A stretch of DNA of 64,000 nt from Solanum dulcamara (Eukaryota; Streptophyta; Magnoliopsida; Solanales; Solanaceae). Shown here piece by piece: positions 24,512-35,452 of the stretch. Positions within the stretch are counted from its first letter, which is position 1. Each line of letters opens with the position of its first letter. Under the pieces are notes generated by a model. That model searched no databases. It worked only from the letters and a program-made list of their open reading frames with translations, and was not told where the DNA came from. The DNA lies in NCBI RefSeq assembly GCF_947179165.1, contig NC_077240.1, positions 46,746,501 to 46,810,500 on the forward strand. Reading direction: 5' to 3'. The position numbers and the translations under genes were made by a program.

Positions 24512-25015
24512 CTAGATCTGTAACAACAAATTGCAACCCCCAAAGAAATTGTGTCCCCTCGTACATGTTGACAACGATCGAAATACCTCCGCAAGAATTA
24601 TATGCACCAAGGAATAGTTATGCGGCATTGTAAAGAGGCCCATCACTATTAGTAAAATATTGATGTTTATTGAGTGAAATCTCATTGAGAAGACCATGGC
24701 TCCCAAAAAGTCCATCACAAATATCCCTGGCCGCATATGTATCCATTGCCTACGGGTGCAAGCAAATTCTTCTCGGTGTTCATCGAAGCTCTCGAGACGA
24801 CCAAATCTTTTGAAGAGATATTCCAACTTTACCTTTTCATTTTCCGCATTTCTTAGTGATGGAATGACATGAAACCCTAATAGCACAAGAAAATCTCTTG
24901 CACTTATGGCTGATGGACATACCAGTATTTTTCCTCTTATCGATAATTCTACAAAATTAATAAACTCTTCCAATGTAGGAGTGATCTCAAAATCTAAAAA
25001 CTTAAAGGTCACCAT
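24512..25015 (-). pseudogene. Element C ORF1 (plant mobile domain-like)
   Basis: This frame of 167 codons starts at an internal ATG and can be read upstream without a stop to about 25130. It reads FKFLDFEITPTLEEFINFVEL, FHVIPSLRNAENEKVKLEYLF, ACTRRQWIHMRPGIFVMDFL and FTMPHNYSLVHIILAEVFRSL. Ogre elements carry an extra ORF upstream of gag with a transposase-associated, mobile-domain-like fold (DUF7745/PMD type), and the position and motifs here fit it. Its function in the retrotransposon is not known. The C-terminal part appears cut short near LTR fragment K. The family assignment is from memory of motifs and is moderately sure. Confidence 0.65.
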
Positions 25016-25787
25016 GCTTGGATCTAGAACTCCATCAGTAGAGTAATGAGGATTTTGTTGGCTTGAATTCCCATGAGCAACAACAATGCACCTAAATGCC
25101 TTCTGACCTGAGCTCTGTGTGCCCCATGAATGTTACGCCACCAATTTTGTAGAAAATGGGGGGCTGAAATAACTATCTGAATGTTTTTTTTGTTGATATT
25201 CATCTGAAAGAAAGGTAAGAGTTATGATAAGTATGTTTACTTCAAATCCGTCATGTGTTTTAGTTTGGATTATTCATAAAAATTTTCACATAAAATATGT
25301 CGTCAGGTGTGTAACCTTTGACAAAGGGTGGCTTCCTAATTGTGAAGACAATGCCTTGAATCGCCTCGCCTAAGGTGTATGCATCATTACCTATATTCTA
25401 GAGTAAGATTTTTCCTAGATGTTCAAGAGTGGGACTGAATGTTTGCGAGAAGGCACACTAACCTTATTGCTCCAACTCTAAAACTAAGGAATCCAAAAAA
25501 GGTTTGGGGGAGTGTAAGACACCGTTCGCGTGAACCACAATATGTGTATTGTGTACGACCAAGACTCAATAGAAAGTCAAATGAAAGTGTAAAGAAAGCA
25601 GTAACATGTAATGTTTTCAAATAAATAAGGAGCACAAATTTGGATTTGGCTTGCGTCCTTTCAGATAAAGAGTGATATAATAAATTATGATGAAACAATT
25701 AAAGTAAATTTAAACCAATATACCTTAGTTCTAAAACTAAATTCCACTAAGGTTAAAACCTGAAATGCTAAGTAAATAGGATCTATG
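25016..25787 (-). other. Element C 5' leader between primer site and ORF1
   Basis: There is no domain beyond the upstream extension of ORF1 to about 25130. The rest appears to be untranslated leader. Short ORFs on both strands between 25420 and 25700 overlap each other and have no recognisable motif. Confidence 0.5.
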
Positions 25788-25805
25788 TCCCCAGTAGAGT
25801 CGCCA
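25788..25805 (-). promoter_or_regulatory. Element C primer-binding site (tRNA-Arg type)
   Basis: The minus strand reads TGGCGACTCTACTGGGGA three bases after an LTR end GAGTGCGACA. This is the primer site described for Ogre elements (complementary to tRNA-Arg), and it differs from the tRNA-iMet sites of all the other elements here. Confidence 0.85.
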
Positions 25806-26310
25806 AGCTGTCGCACTCCATTTTCGAACTGGTAGAAATAGTTCGCAACATAAAGTGGCTATGTCTCTGATTTTGAAAATTGTTTAGAGACACCAACTAA
25901 TTTTAAGGAAAAGATCAGGAAAATCATTTAAAAAAAATGTAAATGTAAACTCTGTTTTGATTTGGGAAACCGGTGAGATTCTAAGGGTTTTAGTTACTCA
26001 AGGGGAAGGTGTTAAACATCCCTCAGAGTCTATCTGAAGATAGTCCTTAAATTTAGTTTTAGAAAAATGGTTAGGGATATTTTATTCGTTTATTTGCTTC
26101 AAAATAGTGACAAGAAAATTTTCGTTAAGTTTTTGAGAAAAAGAGTAAAATTACAAGCTATGTCATATGTATGTCTATAATATTCATAAAAATTTAAATA
26201 ATAACATATTTATTATGCAATAAAAAAATAAAAAAAATGATAAATACATAAACTTAAAATGTATGAGAGTTTATATAGTAGAAAATATGAATGTATATTT
26301 AAAATTACAG

Positions 26311-26949
26311 TAAAACCTCGATAAAATAATATTCGATAAAGTAATAATCTCGCTAAATGAATATTTTTCTCCTGTTCCGACTTGGGCCAGTTATATTAAA
26401 GTAATATTCTTGCTAAATACATTATATAATAATTAAAAATAAAGTATTAAAGACCTAAAAAAATATAAAGTAATAATTACTAGAATACATCAAAAATTTA
26501 TATATATTTAATTAGTTAATAATACTAGACCAATAACTATTGGTTAAAGATGATTTTTATACGCCTTTCAAATGATTAGAAGACATTATACTTGGATTAT
26601 GATTTTTAAACATCTAGCTTTTTCCTTTTATAGGTAACATAAAATCTCTTCATATTCTATATACATGAATACAATTAGAAATATTAAACTTCACTAAATT
26701 CGGTTAACTTTCCTAGATTTAAATAATAAATATGCAAAGACTATACTTTTTAGTTTCTTAGATTTAAAATTTTGAAATTATTAATTCAATTTTTTTCTTT
26801 CTTATGGCACATATTGCAAAATACTGTCTAAAATAATACATATTTATTTATCGATAAATAAATATTTTATGCATTTATTGATAAACTATTAATTTCAATA
26901 AATGAATATTTTATTCCGGTCCCAAGCATATGCATTTATAGAGGTTTTA
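26311..26949. mobile_element. MITE-like element with TAAAACCTC termini
   Basis: The left end reads TAAAACCTCGATAAA and the right end reads TTTATAGAGGTTTTA, giving inverted ends of about 15 bp with one mismatch. Internal blocks near both ends contain a 'cgacttgggcc / ggtcccaag' pair in opposite orientation, so the inverted similarity goes deeper. The element is about 640 bp with no coding potential. I could not find a convincing target duplication, so the exact borders are uncertain. Confidence 0.6.
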
Positions 26950-27056
26950 ATGTATATAAACTTATCGTAGGCAATATATAAATGTTGAGTATGAGAACTC
27001 ACTACTTTATTTGTATTTACAAATTTAAGATGCAAAAGAAATAAATATATGAGGTG

Positions 27057-27059
<3 letters not shown>

Positions 27060-27092
<33 letters not shown>
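27060..27092. repeat. (AT)n microsatellite
   Basis: A pure TA repeat of about 32 bp. Confidence 0.95.
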
Positions 27093-27097
<5 letters not shown>

Positions 27098-27311
27098 TAG
27101 TAAATATAATTTGAGTAAAATTCAACAAAAATGGAGTTTCAAAAAAAATAAAAAAATTAAAAAATATAAAGAATGTTAAAATATTAAGTAAAACTTATGA
27201 TCTTATAATAAACAAGTAAAATATATTTATGTATGTTGTTCAAAATATATGGGAGGTTATAATTTTATTTATATGTGTGGAAAGATGACAATAGATTTAT
27301 ATATATAGTAC

Positions 27312-27392
27312 AAGTGTAGGTCTGCGTACAGTTTACCCTCCCCAGACCCCACGTTGTGGGATTTCACTGGGTTGTTGTTGTAAAAGTGTAGG
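27312..27392 (+). mobile_element. Au-type SINE 3' tail with TSD
   Basis: The 63-bp insert 27321-27383 reads TCTGCGTACAGTTTACCC, CCCCAGACCCCACG, GGGATTTCACTGGG and ends GTTGTTGTTG. This matches the 3' end of the plant Au SINE family. The 9-bp AAGTGTAGG flanks it on both sides (27312-27320 and 27384-27392). It is strongly 5'-truncated, so the pol III promoter part is missing. Confidence 0.8.
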
Positions 27393-27537
27393 AATTTATA
27401 ATTTATTTACCAAAAAAATATATATAATATTTGTAAAGATGAGACAATAGATATGGAAATAATATGGTATATGTAACAAAATAATATGTGAAGTATGGAG
27501 AAAATTTAAGTGAAAAAATATATATACCTTTGTGCAT

Positions 27538-27540
<3 letters not shown>

Positions 27541-27615
<75 letters not shown>

Positions 27616-27625
27616 TATATATATA
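27541..27625. repeat. Long (AT)n microsatellite
   Basis: About 70 bp of pure AT repeat followed by an interrupted AT stretch. Open frames coding for alternating tyrosine and isoleucine here are artefacts. Confidence 0.95.
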
Positions 27626-27702
27626 ATACACTCACACATTGTATTTTGAATTTTTTAATAAATGTGAAATCTTGAAATAATACATTAGTTCAAACGTAAA
27701 GT

Positions 27703-30175
27703 TGTAACGACCCGTTAGGTCGTTTTGAGCACTAGAACCATTTTGACTCTTCTCGTAAAATTTTAAATAATAATTTTGAACTATCCATTTAACTGCGGTT
27801 AGTTAGTTGAAGGATATTTTTTTTAAATAATTAGTTTATGTGGTAATTTATCTTTTTAATAATTTATTTATTAGTGGAAGACAATAATTATTTTAAATTA
27901 GAAGTGAGTCATATTCACTACTCTCTCAAAGTCCATATATTTAGTATAACTAAAATGGGAATAGTATTTTATGATCTGTATCTATGAGGAAAAAAAACAT
28001 AAAAACAAAGGAGAAGAGAGGACGACAATACTTGCGGCGGGGTGAACCAGAGAAGCATTTGGTGTGCTTCAGGTAACAATTTACTTGAATGTACATTAAC
28101 ATGGAAAATTGTGTACTTCAATTTACTTATTACTTTGGAAATTTATTATTTTATTGAAAGAAACGTGTGGAAGGTAAGGCTGCGTACAATAGACCCTTTT
28201 GGTCAGGCCCTTTCCCGGACCCTGTGCATAGCAGGAGCCTTAGTGCACCGGGCTGCCCTTTTTTTTAAACGTGTGGAAGGAGGATCTAATAATGACAAGA
28301 TAGGATCAATCATGGGCAAGAAAACAAAAGTGACCATTATTTGTTCCCTGTATGTCGACTTCCAATAGCTTTGCATATCTGGAAAGATTGGTATTCTTAT
28401 AAGTCTATGTTTTTGTTCCTTTTTAATATAGTTTTACAGGTAAAAGTATATTTAGGACCATAACTCGAGTTTTAAAAAAATAAATAATAATTAGATGTTA
28501 ATCAAAAACAGTAGGTTGACCATGCATAAAGTTTCCTATAGGTTGTTGGATAATTTCTTTAGAAATTCGTGCGTGTTTCATAGTTAGGTTGATTTTGACA
28601 TAGTGATATATATTAAATATTTAGGTGTACTTCATTATATGAATATCATCATATCTATGGTATTGGAGGGATTTAGAGAGAACCCTAGACTTGAAATTTA
28701 GGTAATTAATTATAAATTCAGGGTGAGTTTTTGGGTCTAGGCTAGACATATAGTAATATGGGTGTCTATGGATTCATTTACTTATTAATAATGCATATTT
28801 GATAGATTGGGGATGATCTAAAGCTTTGCAAAAGGAAAAGGCAAAATCTTTAGGATTTGTGACACGTGTTCGGCACTCGAGGTATGTTAAGACTTTCAGG
28901 CTTCGTAGAAGGATGTTTTTCTAATTAAAGATTAAAAATTGAAATAGATAGCTGGTAAGGGAGAAAGATGGGGGTCTTGTACCAATGGTATGACGGGCAC
29001 TGTACGAGTACAGGTGTTATAAAGGGAAAATTTATTACTATAGAATGAAGGATTGTAATCCGAGAATGCCAAAGCATATGGGCATTAACTGATGTATTGT
29101 TGATTTAGTTTCTTTTATGTGAGTATGCTTCTTATTTGAACCCGTGTAATTGTGAAGGTTGAGGTGATTATATGTCATACTGATATTTGATTTATTGAGA
29201 TGCATCATCATCCCCTATGTTGTTGATATTATATTGTGCACATGCATTAACATGCGATTGAGTATGACTACAGGTCTGACATATGGAAATTGTTCGTGAG
29301 AGAACATTTTATGGTTATAAGTTGGGCACGTGGAGATCGTCTGTGCTGGGGATGGTTTGAATTTATAATGGTGCATTGAGATCATCCGCACAGATATGTG
29401 GAGATCTTCCATGTTGATATATGGACCTCGCGAGTCCCCTATGGGTCACAAACTCTCAAAGTGTATTTCGAGAAGTATTGTGTATATACGGTTGTGAGGT
29501 TACTTGGTATTTGAGGCATTTCATCTCATGGTATTGAATTGCATCTCATTATCATCCTCATTTTACTTGATTATGTGTTAAAATATTTTATGACATTTGA
29601 TTATTCCTATTCTGGTGAGACTTGATTGATAAGTATAATGTAGAATCAGAAAATTTGAGAATGATATTTTTATACTCCTGTCACTACTTCATTGTCGGTC
29701 AATGAGACATACTAGGTACACTTAATTTCGTACACATACTACAATTGTTGCACTCTTTTGTGATGCAGATTCAATTTCGAATACGATCGCATCGCGTGGA
29801 GCTTTTTGAGTCCGAGCGTGGGTTATCTTGGAGTTGTGGTGAGGTGCTTGGCTATTTTGAGGCCCACACCTCCCTCTATCTTTTATTTATTCTGTTATTT
29901 TAGTATTCAGATAGGATATTTATTACGTCTAGACTGGTCAGTTTTGTTTCATATTTGAACCTTATTTAGAAGCTCTTGTACTTATGACACCAAATCTTGG
30001 GTGGTATTTAGTTTTCTGCATTTCATATTTATGACATCTTTAGTATGTGGGATATTCTACTTGGCGCCTATCTTCTTACTTATTTATTTTACAAAATTGA
30101 TAAAATATTTAGGTTGGCTTACCTATCGGTTGGGAACATAGGTGCCATCACGACTTGTGAATTTGGATCATGACA
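27703..30175 (+). mobile_element. Element D 5' LTR (chromovirus)
   Basis: It begins TGTAACGACCCGTTAGG and ends GGATCATGACA directly before a degenerate primer site, giving 2,473 bp including a 106-bp SINE insertion with its duplication. It is related to LTR fragment K. The element is inserted in the LTR of element C. No second LTR is present because the element is truncated near 31640. Confidence 0.85.
28161..28280 (+). mobile_element. TS-type (Solanaceae) SINE tail with 14-bp TSD
   Basis: The 92-bp insert 28175-28266 begins TAAGGCTGCGTACAATAGAC and includes TTTCCCGGACCCTGTGCATA and TTAGTGCACCGGGCTGCCC. It ends in a run of T. This is the 3' part of the tobacco TS/SolS SINE type known from Solanaceae. 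The 14 bases AAACGTGTGGAAGG flank it exactly (28161-28174 and 28267-28280). It is 5'-truncated and inserted within D's LTR, so it is younger than D. Confidence 0.9.
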
Positions 30176-30178
30176 ATT

Positions 30179-30191
30179 TTAGTATCAGAGT
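30179..30191 (+). promoter_or_regulatory. Element D primer-binding site, decayed
   Basis: TTAGTATCAGAGT lies 4 bases after the LTR end, at the place of the usual TGGTATCAGAGC. It has G-to-A and C-to-T type changes. Confidence 0.75.
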
Positions 30192-30373
30192 CCTAGGTTC
30201 ATCGGTCTCATGAGTACAAGGGAAATATCTAGTAGAGTCTTGCAGATCGATATGATGTCCATACTTTTCTTCAAGAGGCTATAGGACATTTAGGAAATTT
30301 CTATTCTTTTATTCTTTGTCGTGCACACTTGACTTTGTTGGAATTCTAATGTTGTTATTTCATTCTCTCACAG

Positions 30374-31640
30374 ATAGTGAGGACTCGTGCATCTGCGAGT
30401 GGTAAGCCTAATCCTGCACCTTCCTTTGGGGTCACTTCACGAGGTAGAGGCAGGGGGCGAGGTTGAGGCCGTGTTGCCGCACATGTGGGAGGCCACGTAC
30501 CGACAACCACTCAGGGCCATGTTGGGGGAATTTCTCCAGATGCAGATATGATTAATGAGGATGTGTAGGATCATGTTGATGGGTTTGGAAAAACTCAGGA
30601 TTCACTTGGTTTTATTGCCACTCTCGTACTTCAAGATACCTTGGTTCGTATGCTAGGACTCTTAAAGAGGATAGTTCTGGCAGGAACATTGCTTGTCACC
30701 TCTGATGGCTCACAGGCTCGTGTTGGAGGTCAGACTCAAGATTAGATGGTTGCTCCAGGTTCTCAAACTCCAGACAGTCAGCCAGCTGCTGCTACAACTC
30801 TCCATTTAGATAGTATGGTATTGCCAAGGGTTGCATCACATTTGGCTAGTAGGCCTTCCATGAACACCGATGAACAAAAGATGTTTGGGAGGTTCAGAAT
30901 GATGAATCCTCTGATCTATAATGGTGACTTGAATGAGGATGCATATGAATTTATAGTCAGCTGTCATGAAAGGTTGCACAACCTTCGATTAGTGGAATCT
31001 CATGGAGTTGACCACACATCATTTTTGATGACTTGGCTGGCCAAGCAGTGGTAGAGGGATTATATTAGTGGTAGGCCAGCTGGATCGTCTCCATTCTCAT
31101 GGGCTCAGTTTACTTAGGTATTTCTAGTTAAGTTTGTTCCATACAGCAAGAGAGAGTGCAAGAGGGCTGAGTTCGATGGTCTGCAACATGGGGGGTATGC
31201 CAGTCACCGAGTATGAGGTTATATTCCATTCCTTGGCTAGGTATGCTTCGATGATACTTCCCACCGAGATTGAGAGAGGGAGAAGGTTTGTCAAGGGGTT
31301 GATTATTCCGATTCTCATGGGAGTTTCTCAGGTTGCTGCTTTTGGTGTTCCATTTCAGAAAGTGGTAGATGCTGCCAAGGAGTTGGAGATGATTCGACAT
31401 GGGGATTTGAGAAGCATAAGGGCAAGAGGGCCAATCATTCAGGTGATTATGGTGGTGCTCCGCCTAGGAGTCGAGGTTACTCAGGGAGAGGTTATAACTC
31501 CCAGTCTAGCAGAACCATTCATGCCGCTATACAAGCATCCTAGGCTAATTATGTTGGGCATAGTACTTCTAGTTCGACACATACTTCACAGAGTTCATAA
31601 TTTAGACCTTTTGGCCGTGGAGGGCATTCTGGACTTTAAA
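30374..31640 (+). pseudogene. Element D gag remnant, truncated
   Basis: The expected start ATG is ATA at 30374, followed by a frame reading VRTRASASGKPNPAPS and an arginine/glycine-rich stretch with a TGA in it. The Gag domain is seen at 30860-31320: YNGDLNEDAYEFIVSCHERL, VDHTSFLMTWLAKQW then a TAG, GRPAGSSPFSWAQFT then a stop. A frameshifted part resembles GVSQVAAFGVPFQKVVDAAK (31318-31380). Recognisable sequence ends near 31640, before the zinc knuckle, where unrelated AT-rich DNA begins. Protease and pol are missing. Confidence 0.75.
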
Positions 31641-34000
31641 ATAGTTTCTAATACATTTAAAAATCTTAAGAGCCAATTTTTCTTATCCTCTTAATTAAAA
31701 CGCCTAAATGAATGTTAAGTAAACCAAACGTTCATCTATTCTTAAGAACACTTTTTATTTTTTGATTCTAAACATACTATTAAACTTATTAACAAATAAT
31801 ATTATCCCACATAAAAATCTCAAAAAAAGAAGAGAGATTAGTACCAACATTCACATATATGTAAACATGTATAAAAAATTTAATGTAACAAGATAAACAT
31901 AATCAAAGCAGTAACGAGAAAGGCCAAGGAATGTTGACTCCTAATTTATAAGACTCCGAGCTCTGACGATCCTAAGAACTGTTGGCCCAATATTTTGGAC
32001 TAAACTGAGTTCCAAATTAGAAACTCCAGCTCCCAAGAGTGTACATGAAACATAAAAAAAGTAAAGATTAATCACTATTAAAGGTTGACCATTATTTAGA
32101 CATCAAATACTATCATATCAAGTTTGGTAGAAACTATTAAAATGATGACCAAGTAAGAATGAGCATCCAGATCACAACTTATGTTAAAGTGAATAATCCA
32201 TTCATTAAAGCAAACTTATGAGGAATAAAGTTTAAATAATATATTACTAAAGAGACATATGTGGACATCCACCACATTTTTATCTTAATAATTGAGGGAA
32301 AACAAGCAAAGATTCCTATGTAATCATTCCAAAACAGTAGATGATATATTTTTTTTTAAAAAAGACAACTTTCCTTAGTTAAAGTGAAAGGTGATGCAAT
32401 GAAAACAAAACTACATAATACGGAAGTAAACAAGCTCAATGCATACATATTAAGCAATGTCAAGAGCTACTGATAATTTAATTCTCAATCAATAAATGGT
32501 AAAACTAATCACCCATTTGCTTCAGATATGCGAGCAACCAAACCTAAAGGAAGTTAAATTTCTATTGAAGGAATTTCTATATTTTATTGAGCATGTATAC
32601 AAAAAAAGAGAAACTAATTACAAAGTAAGAAAGGCTAAGCAAAGATAGTGTTGTGCAAAGATTATTCATAGAAGGAGACACACATTATATTATAAGTATG
32701 TATAAGAAACACTTGAAAAGATCATATGTGACCATTTTCATATATCCAAGTAACTAAAGGACATGTAAGTAACTAAAGGACATGTAATTAACATATGCAC
32801 TATACTAACTCAAATCTTAAAACAATAATTAAATTAGGAAACTCTTTTTTTTTTAAAACCCATCAAGCCGTGAAAGTTCTAACAAAATAGTAACCTAAGC
32901 AAATGTTCATCCTTTAAAGAGACTTTTAAAAAAAAAACTAACAGTAAATAGAATGGAAGAGCAATTTCTTACTAATATTCATCAACACCAATAGATTCAT
33001 ATCTTCAAGAACACATAAAGAAAAAAAATAAAATAGAAGTTGAGAATTAATAAGAAAACCAAGAAGAGTTCACTGACCTTGTGTAGAGTAGCAAACTAAG
33101 GGATTTTCGCCAAGAATTCCACTTCGAATCCTTTCCGAACTTGAATTCAAAGCCAAAAATAAAAGACGGTGATTATGTTTTTTGAAATAAATGAATTCTT
33201 TGATGTGTATTTTTTTGGATCTATCTTTTGTTTCAGTGTGTTTTTTCCTTCTATATAATTTTTAGCTTATTTTTGAATCTTATTTTGAGTCCCATTTTTT
33301 AATTGAATCTTCGATAGAATTCCCCTCGTTATTTATAAGCAAATTTGGATTTGAAAATTCAGATTTGAACTGAAATCGAAGGCATTTATGAGGCAAAAGA
33401 GGGAGAAAGATGAAAAAAGATTTCACAAATCTTACCTTTTCTTGATTTGAACCAAAAGTTGCGAAAATTTCGCAGTGATGATTGGCAGATTTTCTTAAAA
33501 TTGAAAGGAGAAGAAGGAGGGGAAGAGGTATGGAAGATCTTATGATCTTGGAACAGAGGAGAATATGAGCAAGGCTATGATCTTTGTTTGGAAAAGAGAA
33601 TGTTGGGATGTGGAGGGAGGAGCATAGATATATTTTGTGAAAAGAAAAAGTTTTTTTGATTTGTTTTGTGCCGTCCGATCATCAAATGATCGGACAGTTA
33701 ATATAAATCAAGAGTAAAAAATAAAATAAAATATTATATATATACACACACACTTAAAGGATAAAGAATGCTGAATTAACTAGGACCATTAGATCAAATT
33801 GGATGGTTGAGATTAGAGATGAAGAAGCACAATCCATGTGCATCTTATGTGGCGTACACAGATTGGCTAATTTAAAGGGACTTGGATTGCCAAGTTTCTT
33901 TTTTTTTTAAAAAAAAAAATTAGCCTATCAAAACTATAACCTCTTTCTTTTTTTAAAAAATAAATATTTTAGACGATTAACTCACTTGAAAAAATCGGTC
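31641..34000 (-). mobile_element. Probable continuation of element C LTR (promoter side)
   Basis: No gene is seen. On the minus strand the order of sequences looks like an Ogre LTR. A TATA-like AAAATATATC stretch (about 33628) is followed by C/T-rich leader-like sequence (CTCCTCCCTCCACATCCC) and then by AAGTTCGGAAAGGATTCGAAG-type sequence near 33110-33150. I therefore infer that it is the promoter-side part of C's LTR, displaced by element D. The right border is a guess, and 31700-33000 is AT-rich with nothing specific. Confidence 0.5.
33673..33695. repeat. Perfect 10-bp inverted repeat (hairpin)
   Basis: GTCCGATCAT and ATGATCGGAC are separated by CAA, forming a possible stem of 10 bp with a 3-base loop. 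It lies about 40 bp upstream (on the minus strand) of the TATA-like stretch in the presumed Ogre LTR. Confidence 0.85.
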
Positions 34001-35168
34001 CTTGTTAAAAAAAATTGGTATGAATTGGTAACTAATTAATTAAACTTTTTCTAATTTCGAAAAATATTTATTTTTAACACTAGAGAAAAATTATTTGATC
34101 GAAAATGATTTAACCCTTAAGAACGATATTATTGGTATGAATTTCTCAAAATGATAAAATATGTAGCAAATGCTATATATTTATTATTATTATTATTTTT
34201 ATATAAGAAATAATATTTGAAATAAATTTACCGAATAAAATGAGAAAGTTTATAAAAAAAAATATTTTCATATTTTTATGAAAGTTTTATTATTATTATT
34301 GTACGCATATTTTAAATTTTAATATTATAAATTTCTAAAAATTCTCCCATAATTTTCAATGGCCTACTATCAAAGAGTATATAAAATGAAACCAGAAAGT
34401 AATAATCAAAAAGTGGATTTAGCAATGTGGCAACGGAAAAAATAATAAAGGTGCACGATGATTTGTTTTTTTGGAAGGATAAAGAAAAAATAAAAAAGAA
34501 GAAAGCAATCATGACATGCTGAAAAAAGAGAAATGAGGAACCAATAATAGTGCATGATGCACTCACAAGCAATCTTGCCGAATAAAAAAATGAAGAAGAG
34601 TTATTACCAAAAAAATAATATATATTTTCATATTCTAGATAATAGAAACACTCTTCTATACCTTAATGGGATGTCATATTGGGGAATCTCGATAAGAGGA
34701 AAACAAAGAGGCAACGGGCTTGTTCCTATCGAAGGTCTCAATAAAGCAACTATTAAAACATATCTACTCAAATCTTCAATAAAGCAACCATTAAAATATA
34801 TCTACTCAAATCTTCAATAAAGCAACGATTAAAATATACATACTCAAATGCCTTTTTAAATTTTTCTGCAATTTCAATGTTCCCCTCTAAATGCCCTATA
34901 TTTTAATATGATAGGTAGATTCCATGTCTTTAAAAAAATTTTAAAAATATTTTGAATAAAATAAGTAAATTAATTAACACACCTTAAATTATAGCATTGT
35001 TCACCTAATCCTTCACACTTGAATCAGACTCATAATTGGCTCGCATAAAGATAGAACAAAATGTAATGATCTGAACTGTCGTTAATTAGGAAGGGCTGAC
35101 TCGTAGAAAAACTGAGGGATCTGGACCACCACGAAATGACTCGTAGAAAAACTCAAGTTAAAAAAATA
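34000..35168. other. AT-rich intergenic or decayed repeat DNA
   Basis: There is no coding region, RNA gene or classifiable element. Short ORFs (for example 34312-34572 and 34554-34820) lie in low-complexity sequence and lack motifs. The only structure is the 38-bp triplication at 34738-34851. Confidence 0.6.
34738..34851. repeat. 38-bp tandem repeat, three copies
   Basis: Three head-to-tail copies of a unit that begins TCAATAAAGCAAC and ends CTACTCAAATCT start at 34738, 34776 and 34814. The copies differ by only a few bases. Confidence 0.9.
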
Positions 35169-35452
35169 TTTTCTCCATTCATTTTTACTTGTCACTATTT
35201 GACTTAACACATTTACTTATCACTGTTTGACTTGACACATTTATTGTTATATGTATTTTTTTACACTATTCCTATTAATTGAGGTTTGGTAACAATTAGG
35301 TCTTAGAAAAAACATAATTTAGAGAATAGTAGTTAATGGTAAGAGTAAAACATGGAATAAAATAATTATCTTTTTATGATATGTCAAATGTGATAAATAA
35401 AAATAAAAATTTATTTTAAAAATAAATGACCAGTAAAATTTAATGGAGGGAA
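35169..35452. mobile_element. Stowaway-like MITE
   Basis: This 284-bp stretch begins TTTTCTCCATTCATTTTTAC and ends with the inverted counterpart AAATTTAATGGAGGGAA. The ends resemble Stowaway (Tc1/mariner) CTCC(C/A)TCC termini and are flanked by TA on both sides. The interior is AT-rich and non-coding. The termini have diverged, so it is an old copy. Confidence 0.6.

Larger units (their letters stand above)
25809..27702 (-). mobile_element. Element C 5' LTR, part next to the primer site
   Basis: On the minus strand this ends with CTCACCGGTTTCCC...GGAGTGCGACA directly before the primer site, a typical Ogre LTR end. It is AT-rich and holds a MITE-like element (26311-26949), an Au-type SINE tail (27321-27383) and two AT microsatellites. 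It is cut at 27702 by element D. The remainder of the LTR seems to continue beyond D, to about 34000. Confidence 0.7.
17611..34000 (-). mobile_element. Element C, Ogre/Tat-lineage Ty3/gypsy, truncated and interrupted
   Basis: In minus orientation the order is long LTR, TGGCGACTC primer site, ORF1, gag, protease, RT and RNase H, ending abruptly at about 17611. Integrase and the 3' LTR are missing. The RT motifs (YPTWLANIVPVPKKDGKIR, VDYRDLN, MPFGLKNAGATY), the second RNase H with DGASNSKG, and ORF1 upstream of gag are typical of Ogre/Tat elements. LTR fragment K sits between gag and ORF1, and element D sits inside the long LTR. The right border is approximate. All frames are broken. Confidence 0.75.

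Noticed and set aside
27396..27639. Two overlapping minus-strand ORFs of alternating Tyr and Ile
   Set aside because: They are the (AT)n microsatellite read in frame, with no coding signal.
28042..28368. 108-codon plus-strand ORF in D's LTR
   Set aside because: It runs through the TS-type SINE tail and its duplication, so it is a chance frame.
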